A stretch of DNA of 64,000 bases. Origin: Phycisphaerae bacterium (lineage in GTDB: Bacteria > Planctomycetota > Phycisphaerae > UBA1845 > UTPLA1). Made by a program: the position numbers and the translations under genes. Positions 7,901-16,684 of the stretch are shown one piece after another. The notes under the pieces are model-generated. The model saw nothing but the letters and a program-made list of their open reading frames with translations, was not told the DNA's origin and searched no databases. Position 1 is the first letter of the stretch. Each line of letters starts with the position of its first letter. The DNA lies in the NCBI GenBank assembly GCA_023150615.1, contig JAKLKO010000001.1, forward strand, positions 295,356-359,355. Reading direction: 5' to 3'.

Positions 7901-10900
7901 CGGCCTGCAGCGCGGCCTCAGCATGCTCGAGTGCGCGGCGCCGCTCATCGAGGCGGGCGTCCTGCTCGATCAGCGCAGCCTCGCGACCTGCGAGGAAGGA
8001 CTCGCGGTCGGCCAAGCGCCGCCGCTCGGGCTCAAGGCGCTGTCGATCCTGTTCCAGCGTTGCTTCCGCGTCGGCCACGCGGGTCTCGCGGTCGGAGATG
8101 CGCGCGGCCTGCTGCTCAAGTTCGCGCTGCTGCGCGGCGACTCGACGTTCGCCGTCGGACAGCGCGGCTCGCTGTGCAGCCAGCCGGGCGGCCTCGTCGT
8201 TCAATTCACCGCGGCGTTGATCGAGCGTTGCGGCCTCCTCGGCCAGAGCAGTCGCGCGGGCGTCGAGCTCGTTCCGATCGCGCGCCAGCGCCGCCAGGTC
8301 CGAGGTCAGCGCGTCCTGAGCGAGCTTCAGTTCCGTGCGCTCTCGTTGCTGGCGTTCGATCTCCTCGTCCAGCGCGCGGCGGTCCGCGGCGATGGACCTG
8401 CGCGCTTCCGCCAGTTCGCTCGCCTGTCGTTCCAGCTCGACGCGCTGCTGGTCGATGGCGGCGGACCGGCGATCGGTCTCGCGCTGGAGTTCGCGGGCCT
8501 GCTCAAGCGCCTGCTCGGCGCGAACGCGGTCGCCCTCGAAATCCGCGCGGGCCTGGCGCAGCGACTCCTCGCGGCGATGCAGGTCGGCGGTCAACTCGCT
8601 TAACTCGGACTCGCGACGCTCGATGCGCGCCGCGCGCGTCTGGAGCTCGCGCTCGCGCGCATCCATCCGGGCCATGCGGCCCACGAGGTCGGCCTCGTGC
8701 GCCGCAACCGCCTGTTCCCGCCGGGCGGCTTCGTCAATTCGGGCCGTCAGGTCGTCGTACTGATGCTCCTTTTCCGCGAGATGCGCTGCGAGCGTCTCGA
8801 TCTCGCTCTGCCGCGCGGCGAACGACGCTTCGCGCTCGGCGAGCTGCAGCCGCTGCCGTTCCAGGTCCCGCTGCGCGCGGCGGACGCTCTCGGCAGTCTC
8901 TTCGAGTCGGGCGAACTCCGGACGCAACGACGCAATGCGCTCCTCCAGCTCCGCGCGCTGCCCGGCCAGGGCGTTCTGCTGCTCGGCGATCTCGGCCTGC
9001 GCCCGCGTGAGCTCCGCGCGCAGTTCATCGACTCGCGACTCGTCGTTCACGACGCGGCGCTGCCACTCGCGCAGCCGCTCATCGCGGCCGTTGAGCGCCC
9101 CTTCCAGCTCGGCGGCGGTCTGCCGGCGCTGGGTCAGTTCGGCCCCGAGCGTCGCGAGCCGTTCGCCTTCGGCGGCGAGCGACGCGCGCAGGCCGTCCAG
9201 TTCGGCGGACTGCGAGCGCAGCGCGGCGGCGCGCTGTTCGAGATTCCGCTCGCGCTCGTCGAGCTCCCGCGTCCGCGACTGGTGGGCCGTGTCTACTTCC
9301 CGGCGTAGAGCCTCTCGCTCCGTATCGAGCCGCCGCGCCATCTCGTCGAGTTCCACCTGGCGCTTGAGCTGATGCTCACGCTGCTGCTCCAGACCGGCGC
9401 GGATCCGCGCCCCGCGTTCCGCGAGCTTTTCCTGTTCGGTAAGCACGCGCTGCCGCAATTCGGCGGCCTTCGCCACGACGGCGGCCTCGCGCCGCTGGAT
9501 CGCCTCAGCCTGCTGTTGCATCGCGCGCGTCTTCTCGGCGAGCTCCGTGCGCGCCTGGGACAGTTGCGCCTGGACTTCCTCGAGGCGCTGCTGCGCTTCC
9601 GTCCCGCTACGGACCAGCGCTTCCTCGCGCTCGGCAAGCTGGGCCTGAAGCTGCTTGAGGTTTTTCGCATCGTCGAGCTGGCGGCGACGGAGCGCGGCGA
9701 TCTCGTCCGCGCGGGTCGAGGCCTCGCGGCGGAGTTGCTCCAGCTCGGCCTGCTGCGCCGACACGCTCGAGCGTTCACCACGCGCACGCGCTGCCGACGC
9801 GTCTCCGGAATCGGCGGGCGCCGTGCGGTCCTGCCGCGACAACTCCAGTTCGGCACGATCGCGCTGAAGACGCTGGTTCTGCTCGCGAAGCGCGTCGATC
9901 TCGCGCGCGATGGCCGCGCGTCGGCGATCAAGCTCCTCGCGCTCCTCCTCCAGGAGGCGGCGCGCGGCGGCGGCGTGCTCCCGGTCGTCGGCCAACTCAT
10001 CCTGCCGGCGCAGCAACTGTTGCTCAAGCGCGTGCAACTCGCGCCGTGCGGCGGCCAGCTCGCGTTGCTGCGCCTCCGTCTGCCCGCGATCGAAGTCGAG
10101 CCGCATCCGCTGATCGGACAGCGCCGCGCGCTCGCTGTCGATGAGCCGCCGGAGGGTTTCGAACTCGGCCGGGAGCGCAGACGGAGCGGCCGACGTACTC
10201 CCGCGCGCCCGCGACGCGGTCAACTCGCTGACGGTCTCGTCACTCAGTTCGGGCGCATCCGCTGCGCCGCGACGCTTGCGCTCCAGCGCTTCCTTGGCCT
10301 CACTGATGCGGCGCTGGGCCTCGCGCAAGTCGCGGACGTCGTTCGCCATGTCAAGGTCGAGCCGGATCGCCTCGGGCCCCTCGGCAGCCTCGTCCCAACT
10401 CGTGGGCGGCGCGGCATCGTCGACGACCTCGCTGATGGGCGACATTGAGAACCGGTCCGCGTGTGGCGCCGCGGACGGCACAAGCCGGGACGCATCTCCC
10501 GCAGATTCCGTCTCGACGTCACGTGCGAGGGGATGATCGCATTCGAAGATCAGTTCAACGCCGCCGATTTCGAGCCGCTGACCGTGGCGGATCGGGGCGA
10601 CATCCACGCGCTTTCCCTCGACGCGGACAGGACCGCGCTCCGTCGCGTTTCGCAGGAGGGGGCCGGCCGCGGTCCATGCGATGAGGCACTGGACCGGCGC
10701 AATTCCCGATTCCGCGATGACGACGTCCGCTGCGGAGTGCGAGCCGATCACGAGGATCGGGTCCTGCGACTCCACGCGTCCGACCCCGCGCGAGCCCGTA
10801 ACGGCAAGCCGCGGCGTCTCCGCCGAACCGGTGTCGGGCAAGCCGCCTTCAATGCGAAAGCGGAAGTTCCCCACGGACAGGACGTCCTGATCCTGGCAGC

Positions 10901-11162
10901 GGTGACAGCGGATGGGACGACCATTGATCAGGGCCGCGCGCGGCGAACCGAGGTCGCAGACGTAGTATGCATCCCCGACCCAGACGATGGCGGCGTGAAC
11001 GGGCGCGACGCTGTTCGAGCCGAGCACGATGTCGCACGAACGATCCTGGCCGACCGTTACGAGCGGACTGGCGATCTCCCGAACGGCGTGCCGGGCGTTC
11101 CGGTAGAGGGCGACGAGGCGGATCGGCCGCTGTCGTTGCAAGACGTCTGAGGGTGCCGACAT
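4938..11162 (-). CDS. Giant FHA-domain coiled-coil protein with chain-length-regulator-like membrane domain
   Basis: A 2074-residue protein. Residues about 13-108 and 130-215 are FHA-like phosphothreonine-binding domains (the first with VTVGQDRSCDIVLGSNSVAP, the second VIGSHSAADVVI). From about 270 to 1440 it is almost uninterrupted Glu/Arg/Ala/Gln-rich coiled coil. A membrane helix follows at about 1512-1535. A periplasmic part follows (NPDVLHAASRLAGIDL; PAAVEALARAYASAC) and then a second coiled coil. A final helix (about 2038-2059) and a short basic tail complete it. Two helices flanking a periplasmic helical hairpin is the layout of Wzz/GumC polysaccharide co-polymerases. ATG at 11162 is preceded by GGGAAGGA. 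The next gene is a glycosyltransferase, which supports a polysaccharide role. The family assignment of the membrane part is by pattern only. Confidence 0.75.
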   Translation of the reverse strand: MSAPSDVLQRQRPIRLVALYRNARHAVREIASPLVTVGQDRSCDIVLGSNSVAPVHAAIVWVGDAYYVCDLGSPRAALINGRPIRCHRCQDQDVLSVGNFRFRIEGGLPDTGSAETPRLAVTGSRGVGRVESQDPILVIGSHSAADVVIAESGIAPVQCLIAWTAAGPLLRNATERGPVRVEGKRVDVAPIRHGQRLEIGGVELIFECDHPLARDVETESAGDASRLVPSAAPHADRFSMSPISEVVDDAAPPTSWDEAAEGPEAIRLDLDMANDVRDLREAQRRISEAKEALERKRRGAADAPELSDETVSELTASRARGSTSAAPSALPAEFETLRRLIDSERAALSDQRMRLDFDRGQTEAQQRELAAARRELHALEQQLLRRQDELADDREHAAAARRLLEEEREELDRRRAAIAREIDALREQNQRLQRDRAELELSRQDRTAPADSGDASAARARGERSSVSAQQAELEQLRREASTRADEIAALRRRQLDDAKNLKQLQAQLAEREEALVRSGTEAQQRLEEVQAQLSQARTELAEKTRAMQQQAEAIQRREAAVVAKAAELRQRVLTEQEKLAERGARIRAGLEQQREHQLKRQVELDEMARRLDTEREALRREVDTAHQSRTRELDERERNLEQRAAALRSQSAELDGLRASLAAEGERLATLGAELTQRRQTAAELEGALNGRDERLREWQRRVVNDESRVDELRAELTRAQAEIAEQQNALAGQRAELEERIASLRPEFARLEETAESVRRAQRDLERQRLQLAEREASFAARQSEIETLAAHLAEKEHQYDDLTARIDEAARREQAVAAHEADLVGRMARMDARERELQTRAARIERRESELSELTADLHRREESLRQARADFEGDRVRAEQALEQARELQRETDRRSAAIDQQRVELERQASELAEARRSIAADRRALDEEIERQQRERTELKLAQDALTSDLAALARDRNELDARATALAEEAATLDQRRGELNDEAARLAAQRAALSDGERRVAAQQRELEQQAARISDRETRVADAEATLEQDRQRLEPERRRLADRESFLAGREAALIEQDARLDERRRALEHAEAALQADRARFAEEERELAEATDRFEAAQNELEQHRRTYSAGLQQLEDRERAVAARERDADARSAHCRVLQARLEEELDAIDAQRRQLLEAQQSGAAEADQLRLLSGQLAAQRDELRRQEEALIAHDRALEARTQQISQHEAQWQARCRELEAATLDVARERDELRCQMAEWTHQMEQDREAVAALRRRAEDELRAARLKGVEIEARWRESFAAREAELEREFERRKAVIEKELRGRAQADRAATDSKIVTELDQRRAEAESRLAQVEREIAGRLSSLEAELRERRTAFDRELAERRMAQERELAALRSDVDAQIEDLGRRQAALSQAESLQSETSAQLDRQRVALEREQARLASLEREWRARSAAAPMVAAGARSAEPVAISTRSDRADARSTVDTATVEDELEVLDDADVAVEGPAEPATVSAEGSSSGRRWARWGLTLLFGVLVGAIAWIAMPAAPSAGILRFDGLDEAALREHAARITNPDVLHAASRLAGIDLAASAASGALRVEPNLDGAAIRIEGPTPAAVEALARAYASACAEPVSASPADEDELQSLRRERESVDGKLATAEQKLSELSNSIKDDRSAEELKAVTEEKARRREALVSAEQAVARAAEALRTMESSTDVSADVPADELQKTLDADEEYVGAREQRRSEALTYQSELGRVFAVASRKLADAQKEFAAFAEAVDAQQRSVTDAAVAEPLQQLAESINQLTRSAEALAAAWTKTQSDLTAWNGSSDPSELLKVQSDAEAALRSFSAQSRSALAEIERRLDPISRAGPELTKRRVIEGALKKHVMPCRRARSDLVGVAKALNPKDNVKLDALGKKLRDLGRKLAQRRQRIEDYLKQQVVEKSGSRRAEQVATLKRVLADAEKTRADALQAMFVADEAVSKWTARADALDQARLAMTAQDVEVRRLRAERDALDQRLSEMTPPPPAASPQPQFAAASIGLRQRFLSRSWPMSIAIGAIATGLVMLLTNRRSRTATSQTDA

Positions 11163-11195
11163 GTGTCCGTGGTCCTTCCCGTTGCGGAACGCGGT

Positions 11196-12140
11196 CTATT
11201 GCTCCAACTGGCGGGCACGCGCGTCGAGAATCTGATCGACGCGAGCGAACTCGTCCGGCGTCAGCCGCACAAGCGCCGCAGCGACGACCTCGCGGACCTG
11301 CGTCGGTCGCGCCAGCTCGACCGCCAGCGCGGACAGCCCCGGACGATCAATGACGTACGATAATGCCAGTTGAATCAATGACTTATGGCGTTCCTCCGCA
11401 ACGGCCTTCAACTGCCTGACCGTGTCGATATTCAACCTTGCGCGGTACCCACGGAATTCGGGACCGCCGGCTCCGATTTCCTCAAGAGCCCGATAATCGT
11501 TGTATCGACCCGAAAGCAGTCCGCGACACAGCGGATCGTACCCCAAGACCCCGATTCGGTGCTCCAGGCAGTACGGCAGGACGTTCTCGATGGCCGACCG
11601 TTCCAACAGGCTCACCTCACACCGGACCGCGTGGACCGGCCCGTGACGGCGCGCCTCGGCCAGTCTCTGGCAGTCGATGTTGCTCAATCCGACGGCGGCA
11701 ACATCGCCGCGCTGATGGAGCGCGGCGAGCGCATCCATGAGCTCCGCGATTGGGGCATCGGTCTCGGGGAAATGGACGGTCAGCAGATCCACGCGGCTTC
11801 GACGCAGGCGTCGTTGGACCGCCGCGAGGGCGTCAAGCATGCGCGACCGGATCGCGGTTGTCGGCCGGTCGGCTCGCGGGACCTCGATCGACACGCTGAC
11901 GAGCATCTCGCGACCGACGCCGGGGAGCGCCTTGCCGACCAGCTCCAGCGCGGCCGGTGCGGCGGTCGTCGGAGGGATATCGATCAAGCTCACGCCCAAT
12001 TCGGCCGCGAGGTGAATCGCGGCGATCGTCTCGTTGGAGTCGGCCGGTCCGGCCCCGGGATCGTGGACCTTGATGCCCCCGCAGGACACGCCCACGGCGG
12101 AGACGGAGTCGATCGTCGGGCCCAATTGCCGATAGTCCAT
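11196..12140 (-). CDS. Aldo/keto-reductase-fold protein lacking catalytic Tyr and Lys
   Basis: A 314-residue (beta/alpha)8 barrel protein of the aldo/keto reductase superfamily, which normally reduces carbonyls with NADPH. Family landmarks include GVSLIDIPPTTAA (usual GVxxxDTAxxYG), VDLLTVHFP (the conserved His), VAAVGLSNIDCQRL and LIQLALSYVIDRPGLSA. The tetrad Asp and His are kept, but the catalytic Tyr position is Thr and the Lys position (usual ATK) is Ser, so normal reductase activity is doubtful. ATG at 12140 has GGGGTGGA upstream; a TTG 18 bp earlier is the alternative. It lies 33 bp upstream of the giant FHA gene on the same strand and may be co-transcribed with it. Confidence 0.8.
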   Translation of the reverse strand: MDYRQLGPTIDSVSAVGVSCGGIKVHDPGAGPADSNETIAAIHLAAELGVSLIDIPPTTAAPAALELVGKALPGVGREMLVSVSIEVPRADRPTTAIRSRMLDALAAVQRRLRRSRVDLLTVHFPETDAPIAELMDALAALHQRGDVAAVGLSNIDCQRLAEARRHGPVHAVRCEVSLLERSAIENVLPYCLEHRIGVLGYDPLCRGLLSGRYNDYRALEEIGAGGPEFRGYRARLNIDTVRQLKAVAEERHKSLIQLALSYVIDRPGLSALAVELARPTQVREVVAAALVRLTPDEFARVDQILDARARQLEQ

Positions 12141-12212
12141 CGGAATCCACCCCCCCAACGCCCTCGCTGTACGGAAGCGTCGACCATTGTAAGCCGACCC
12201 GCGCCGACCATC

Positions 12213-12235
12213 AACCGGCCGATAAGGAGCCGGTT
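12213..12235. repeat. Inverted repeat in the divergent region before hsp20
   Basis: AACCGGC and GCCGGTT form a perfect 7-bp stem around a 9-nt loop, followed by TTTTC on the plus strand. It lies between the divergent reductase-like gene and hsp20, upstream of the candidate hsp20 promoter. It may be an operator or a fortuitous hairpin. It is not a CIRCE element. Confidence 0.3.
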
Positions 12236-12262
12236 TTCGGGCCCGTGAGACCGACTGCTTGG

Positions 12263-12291
12263 TTGACGGCGTCGGGGGCGCGGACTACCTT
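12263..12291 (+). promoter_or_regulatory. Candidate hsp20-lon promoter
   Basis: TTGACG (12263-12268) and TACCTT (12286-12291) are separated by 17 bp, giving a reasonable sigma-70-type promoter. Transcription would start near 12298, about 30 nt before the hsp20 GTG. The -10 is weak, and no heat-shock-specific operator was recognised. Confidence 0.4.
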
Positions 12292-12329
12292 CGGCGCCGC
12301 GGGTGGCAATTTCCGACAAGGGGACGACC

Positions 12330-12746
12330 GTGCAAGCGCAGATTATCCGGGCCAGCGGCTTCGACCAGTTCTCGAGTCAGATCAACGCGTTCGTGGACGA
12401 GATTCTCGGGAGGCAATACGTCCGGTACTGCCCGACCGACGCGTGGCAGCCGCACGTCAACGTGTACGAGACGCCGGAGGCGTTCATCGTGTGCGTCGAC
12501 CTTGCAGGGACGAAAGCGGAGGAGGTCCGGGTCGAGACGCAGTCGGACGCGCTGGTGATTCGGGGTAAGCGCACGCCGCCCATTCCGGCGGAAGCGCAGA
12601 CGGCCGACATTCGCGTGCATCTGATGGAGATCGATCACGGGGAATTCTGCCGCTCGGTCGAGTTGCAGAACCGCGTCGACGCGGAGCGCATCGACGCGCG
12701 CTACGTGGACGGGTTGCTCTGGATCACGCTGCCGAAGCGCGCGTAG
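12330..12746 (+). CDS. Hsp20/alpha-crystallin small heat shock protein
   Basis: A 138-residue small heat shock protein, an ATP-independent holdase that keeps unfolding proteins soluble. The alpha-crystallin domain spans about residues 40-138: it opens PHVNVYETPEAFIVCVDLAG and closes ARYVDGLLWITLPKRA, the standard start and end strands of the fold. I chose GTG at 12330 because AAGGGG lies 6 nt upstream; a GTG at 12303 would add nine residues but has no ribosome site. The gene is 36 bp before lon, so holdase and protease are likely co-transcribed. The usual C-terminal I-x-I motif is not obvious. Confidence 0.88.
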   Translation: MQAQIIRASGFDQFSSQINAFVDEILGRQYVRYCPTDAWQPHVNVYETPEAFIVCVDLAGTKAEEVRVETQSDALVIRGKRTPPIPAEAQTADIRVHLMEIDHGEFCRSVELQNRVDAERIDARYVDGLLWITLPKRA

Positions 12747-12782
12747 CGCGCGGCGGGCGCGTTCCGGCACTCGCGGGGAACG

Positions 12783-15326
12783 ATGGCCGACACCACCGAC
12801 GGCATCGACGACGTGCTGAACGACGTGGCGGAGGCCCTCCGCCACGAGGGCTCCGCGACGACCACGCCGGCAGTTCCCGGGGAGGTTACCGAGCGGCGCT
12901 ACGTCGTGCCGGAGCTCCTTCCGGTCCTTCCGATTCGCGATACGGTCGCGTTTCCGGGAACGATCATCCCGCTGACGATCGGGCGAGAGAAATCCAAGCG
13001 ACTCGTCGATGCGGTGATCACGGGGAACAAGATCCTCGGTATCGTCGCGCAGCGCCGCGCGGAGGTGGAGGACCCGGGTCTGGACGACCTGTACCGGGTC
13101 GGGACGGCGGCGGCGATCCTGAAGCTGCTGCGGATGCCGGACGGCACGCAGAGCATCATCGTGCACGGGCTGGTGCGCTTTGGGATCGAGGACCTCACGC
13201 AGACCGAGCCGTACCTGATCGCCCGGGCGCACACGCGCGAAGACACGGCGGTCTCGTCGCCCGAACTGGATGCCCTGGTCCAGACCACGCGCCGCCAGGC
13301 GGCTCGCGTCATTGAGCTGACCCCCGGCATCTCCGATCAGGCGCTCGACGTCCTGAGCAGCATTGAGAAGCCCGGCGCGCTGGGCGATTTTCTGGCGGCC
13401 AACCTCCAGCTCGACCTCGTCCTGCGGCAGGAGCTGCTCGAGACATTCGACGTGTCCGACCGGCTGCGGAAGATCGCAGCGCACCTGGCGCGGCAGATCG
13501 AGGTGCTCGAGCTCAGCACGAAGATCCAGACGCAGGTCAAGAACCAGGTCGAGAAGCAGCAGCGCGAGTACTACCTGCAGGAACAGCTTCGCGCGATCCA
13601 GCGCGAACTGGGCGAGACCGATCCGCGCGACGCCGAGATCAAGGAGCTGCGCGAGCGTATCGCCGCGGCGAAGATGCCGGCGGAGGTCGAGGCAGAGGCG
13701 ACGCGCGAACTCGAACGTCTGGCGAAGATCCCGCAGGCGTCGCCCGAGTACAGCAACGCGCTGGACTACATCGAGTGGCTGTGCGACATGCCGTGGGCCA
13801 TCTCGACCGAGGACCATCTCGACATCCGCCGCGCCGAGAAGATCCTCAACGACGATCACTATGACCTCGACAAGGTCAAGCGACGCATCCTCGAGTTCCT
13901 TGCTGTACGGAAGCTCAAGCCAGAGGGCCGCGGACCGATCCTCTGCTTTGCCGGCCCGCCGGGCGTGGGGAAGACGTCGCTCGGCCAGTCGATCGCCCGG
14001 GCCCTCGGACGGAAGTTCATCCGCGTCTCGCTCGGCGGCGTGCGCGACGAGGCGGACATCCGCGGGCACCGACGGACGTACATCGGCGCACTGCCGGGTC
14101 GGATCCTCCAAGAGATCCGCAAGGCAGGCTCGAACAACCCGGTCTTCATGCTCGACGAGGTGGACAAGCTCGGGCAGGACTTCCGCGGCGATCCATCCAG
14201 CGCGCTGCTGGAGGTGCTGGACCCGGCGCAGAATTTCTCGTTTCAGGATCATTACCTCGACGTGCCGTTCGATCTCTCGAAGGTGATGTTCATCGCGACG
14301 GCGAACTACATGGACGCGGTGCCGCCGCCGCTCCGTGACCGAATGGAGGTGCTGGAGCTGCCTGGATACACGGTGCAGGAGAAGCTCTTCATTGCGAAGA
14401 AGTACCTCGTCAAGCGCCAGCGCGACGAGCACGGCCTAAAGACGTCCCAACTCAAGTTCGACGATTCCGCGCTGCTGGGCATCATCGAGAACTACACGGC
14501 CGAGGCGGGCGTGAGGAACCTGGAGCGCGAGATCGCGGCCATCTGCCGCGCGACGGCGGCGCGACTGGCGCGACGGTCGCGGTCGATCGTGCGCGTCGTC
14601 CGGCGCGCCGACTTGCCCGAATTCCTCGGCCCGCTCCGCGTCGAGCCGGAGGTCGCGATGCGCACCAGTACGCCGGGGGTCGTGACGGGACTGGCGTGGA
14701 CGCCGACCGGGGGCGACATCCTGTTCGTCGAGGCGACGAACATGCCGGGCAAGGGGAACTTGCAGCTCACCGGGCAGATCGGCGACGTGATGAAGGAATC
14801 GGCGCAGACGGCGTTCTCGCTCGTTCGCAGCCGCGCGAAGTCGCTGGGGATCGACCCGGCACGGATGAGTTCCAACGATTTCCACATTCACGTGCCGGCG
14901 GGCGCGATCCCGAAGGACGGCCCGAGCGCCGGTGTGGCGATGTTCACGGCGCTGGTGTCGCTGCTGCTCGGGCGAGTGTGCCGCACCGGCGTCGCGATGA
15001 CGGGCGAGATCACGCTGCGCGGATTGGTGCTGCCGATCGGCGGTCTGAAGTCGAAGGCGCTCGCGGCGCACCGCGCGGGCATCGAGACCGTGATCATTCC
15101 GAAGCAAAACATGAAAGACCTCGTGGACATCCCGGCCGACGTGCGCAAGCAGTTGAAGTTCCATCCCGTCGGAGAGGTCGACGAGGCCCTGCGAGCCGCA
15201 CTTGAAAAGCCGACGAAGAGGCCGCCGGCGAAGAAGGCCGCGCCGGCCGAACCGACGAGCGTGCTGCGGCGCGTGCGGCGGCGGCATTCCACCACTCGGC
15301 CGCGGGCCGCGCGTCCGGCGGGTTGA
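12783..15326 (+). CDS. lon: ATP-dependent Lon protease
   Basis: An 847-residue cytoplasmic AAA+ serine protease that degrades misfolded and regulatory proteins. Order of parts: N-terminal substrate-binding LON domain (about 39-235, opening PELLPVLPIRDTVAFPGTII), coiled coil (about 240-300), AAA+ module with Walker A GPPGVGKT at 391-398 and Walker B VFMLDEVDK, and C-terminal protease domain. The catalytic dyad is Ser715 (DGPSAGVA) and Lys758 (GGLKSKAL), 43 residues apart as in Escherichia coli Lon. The N-terminus has a 35-residue acidic extension and the C-terminus a basic tail (KKAAPAEP, RVRRRH) not seen in all homologues. GGGGA precedes the ATG. It follows hsp20 by 36 bp. Confidence 0.97.
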   Translation: MADTTDGIDDVLNDVAEALRHEGSATTTPAVPGEVTERRYVVPELLPVLPIRDTVAFPGTIIPLTIGREKSKRLVDAVITGNKILGIVAQRRAEVEDPGLDDLYRVGTAAAILKLLRMPDGTQSIIVHGLVRFGIEDLTQTEPYLIARAHTREDTAVSSPELDALVQTTRRQAARVIELTPGISDQALDVLSSIEKPGALGDFLAANLQLDLVLRQELLETFDVSDRLRKIAAHLARQIEVLELSTKIQTQVKNQVEKQQREYYLQEQLRAIQRELGETDPRDAEIKELRERIAAAKMPAEVEAEATRELERLAKIPQASPEYSNALDYIEWLCDMPWAISTEDHLDIRRAEKILNDDHYDLDKVKRRILEFLAVRKLKPEGRGPILCFAGPPGVGKTSLGQSIARALGRKFIRVSLGGVRDEADIRGHRRTYIGALPGRILQEIRKAGSNNPVFMLDEVDKLGQDFRGDPSSALLEVLDPAQNFSFQDHYLDVPFDLSKVMFIATANYMDAVPPPLRDRMEVLELPGYTVQEKLFIAKKYLVKRQRDEHGLKTSQLKFDDSALLGIIENYTAEAGVRNLEREIAAICRATAARLARRSRSIVRVVRRADLPEFLGPLRVEPEVAMRTSTPGVVTGLAWTPTGGDILFVEATNMPGKGNLQLTGQIGDVMKESAQTAFSLVRSRAKSLGIDPARMSSNDFHIHVPAGAIPKDGPSAGVAMFTALVSLLLGRVCRTGVAMTGEITLRGLVLPIGGLKSKALAAHRAGIETVIIPKQNMKDLVDIPADVRKQLKFHPVGEVDEALRAALEKPTKRPPAKKAAPAEPTSVLRRVRRRHSTTRPRAARPAG

Positions 15327-15339
15327 ACGGACTCCCCGA

Positions 15340-15357
15340 TCGCAGCGGGAGCTGCGA
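15340..15357. terminator. Bidirectional hairpin between convergent genes
   Basis: TCGCAGC and GCTGCGA form a perfect 7-bp stem with a GGGA tetraloop in the 90-bp space between the 3' ends of lon (plus) and the HEAT-repeat gene (minus). The position suggests a shared terminator. There is no T-tract on either side, so termination may need Rho or may not occur. Confidence 0.35.
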
Positions 15358-15416
15358 CCGGCGCGCACGCAGCGTCCGAGTTGCAAGCGATCACGGAACG
15401 GCCGGATGGAGGCGGC

Positions 15417-16676
15417 TCATCGCCCGGCGGGATGCTCCGTCCGCCACCAGGCGCGCCAGGCGTTCGCATCGAAGCCGAAGTTCGTCCCCGTGATCGCGAT
15501 CAGCGCTTCCTGTACCTCGGTGCGATAAACGGAAATCGTCTGAATCTCGGTCGTCCAATACGTACCGATGACGGAGCCGGGACCGAGGGCGCAGATCTCA
15601 TACGGGACGTGCACGACCTGCCGGCCATCGATGACGATGATCGTCGGGCGACGAAAATCGCGGAACACATCGTCGAAATAGACGTTTCGCGGAACGCTGA
15701 CCGGTCCGCGGGTCTTGTACTCAAGACGAGGGATGAGCGGCTCGACGGCCTGTTCGGCCTTGAGGACTCCCAGCGCGGTCGCCGCGTTCCGCAACACTTG
15801 TTCCTCGTCGCTCGCGAGGGCGTCGATCAGCCGCATGACCACGCGCTCGTCCTTGCGCGGGATCAACTCGACCGCAGCAGCGCGGCGAATCTGCGGCGAA
15901 GGATCGAAGAGCGCCACGACGAGGAGGTTCATCGTCGCTTCGTCCTGGGGAAACTTGGAGAGCGCTTCGACGAGCAGCGTCCGAGTTGATTCAGAACCGC
16001 CGGAGAGGATGCCCGCCAATGCCGGAAGTGCGAGCGGGTCCTTGATCGCGAGGATCTGCTTGCGGCCCTCGATGAAAAGCGGGTGAAGCTCGTCACGATC
16101 CGGTCCATCGAGTCGGCCCGTGCGGATGGCGCGGACCTTGATGAACCAGCTCGTGATGATCTGGCGCGCGAGCCGGTCTTCGTCATCGCCGACCGCGCCC
16201 GGACGGCCGGGACCGGCCGCGGTGCGCGACTTCACCCAGCGGTCGTTTTTTCGTACGAAGCCAAGCTCCCGGCGGGCGTCGGCGTGGTCGGGGTCCAGCT
16301 CGATCGTCCGTTTCAGCTCATCCTTCATCTGTTTCGTCATTCCGTGCTTGCGGCACCACATCGCAAGCTCGAAGTGGCCGTCGGCCGTGTCGGGGTGCTT
16401 TTTCTTTTCGTCTACGTATCGTTCCCACGGGGGCGGGAGCGCTTCGCGTCGCTCGATCTGCGAACGCTGCACCGTGACGACGCCCTGCGCCGTCTTGACC
16501 TTGACGATGTCACGGCCTTCGCCGACGACCTTCCCATCCACGACCGAGCCATCGCGCAGATGAAAGAGGTCCCCGCGCGCCGGCAACGCGCCGGCCAGCA
16601 CGAACGCCGCCATGATTTGAGCCCAGCGAAACAAGAATTCACAATCCACCGGATTGGCGTGTGGACGGGCGGCCAT
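15417..16676 (-). CDS. Exported TPR/HEAT-repeat protein
   Basis: A 419-residue protein of unknown function. A hydrophobic segment at about residues 14-35 (QIMAAFVLAGALPARG) looks like a signal peptide. Next comes a small beta-rich part (LFHLRDGSVVDGKVVGEGRD), resembling domains that begin several planctomycete exported proteins. A TPR-like pair follows (HFELAMWCRKHG; RTIELDPDHADARRELGF), then three or more HEAT repeats (about 215-335; VEALSKFPQDEATMNLLVVA, VVALFDPSPQIRRAAAVEL). The C-terminal 90 residues match nothing I recognise. HEAT and TPR repeats mediate protein contacts, so a scaffold role outside the cytoplasm is inferred. A perfect TATAAT lies just before the ATG, so the mRNA may be leaderless. 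The alternative start at 16613 would shorten the signal peptide. Confidence 0.7.
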   Translation of the reverse strand: MAARPHANPVDCEFLFRWAQIMAAFVLAGALPARGDLFHLRDGSVVDGKVVGEGRDIVKVKTAQGVVTVQRSQIERREALPPPWERYVDEKKKHPDTADGHFELAMWCRKHGMTKQMKDELKRTIELDPDHADARRELGFVRKNDRWVKSRTAAGPGRPGAVGDDEDRLARQIITSWFIKVRAIRTGRLDGPDRDELHPLFIEGRKQILAIKDPLALPALAGILSGGSESTRTLLVEALSKFPQDEATMNLLVVALFDPSPQIRRAAAVELIPRKDERVVMRLIDALASDEEQVLRNAATALGVLKAEQAVEPLIPRLEYKTRGPVSVPRNVYFDDVFRDFRRPTIIVIDGRQVVHVPYEICALGPGSVIGTYWTTEIQTISVYRTEVQEALIAITGTNFGFDANAWRAWWRTEHPAGR

Positions 16677-16684
16677 GTCGGGAG

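Noticed and set aside
12285-14432. A 715-codon minus-strand frame opposite lon
   Set aside because: Arg/Asp/Leu-rich composition without motifs; the plus strand encodes complete Hsp20 and Lon.
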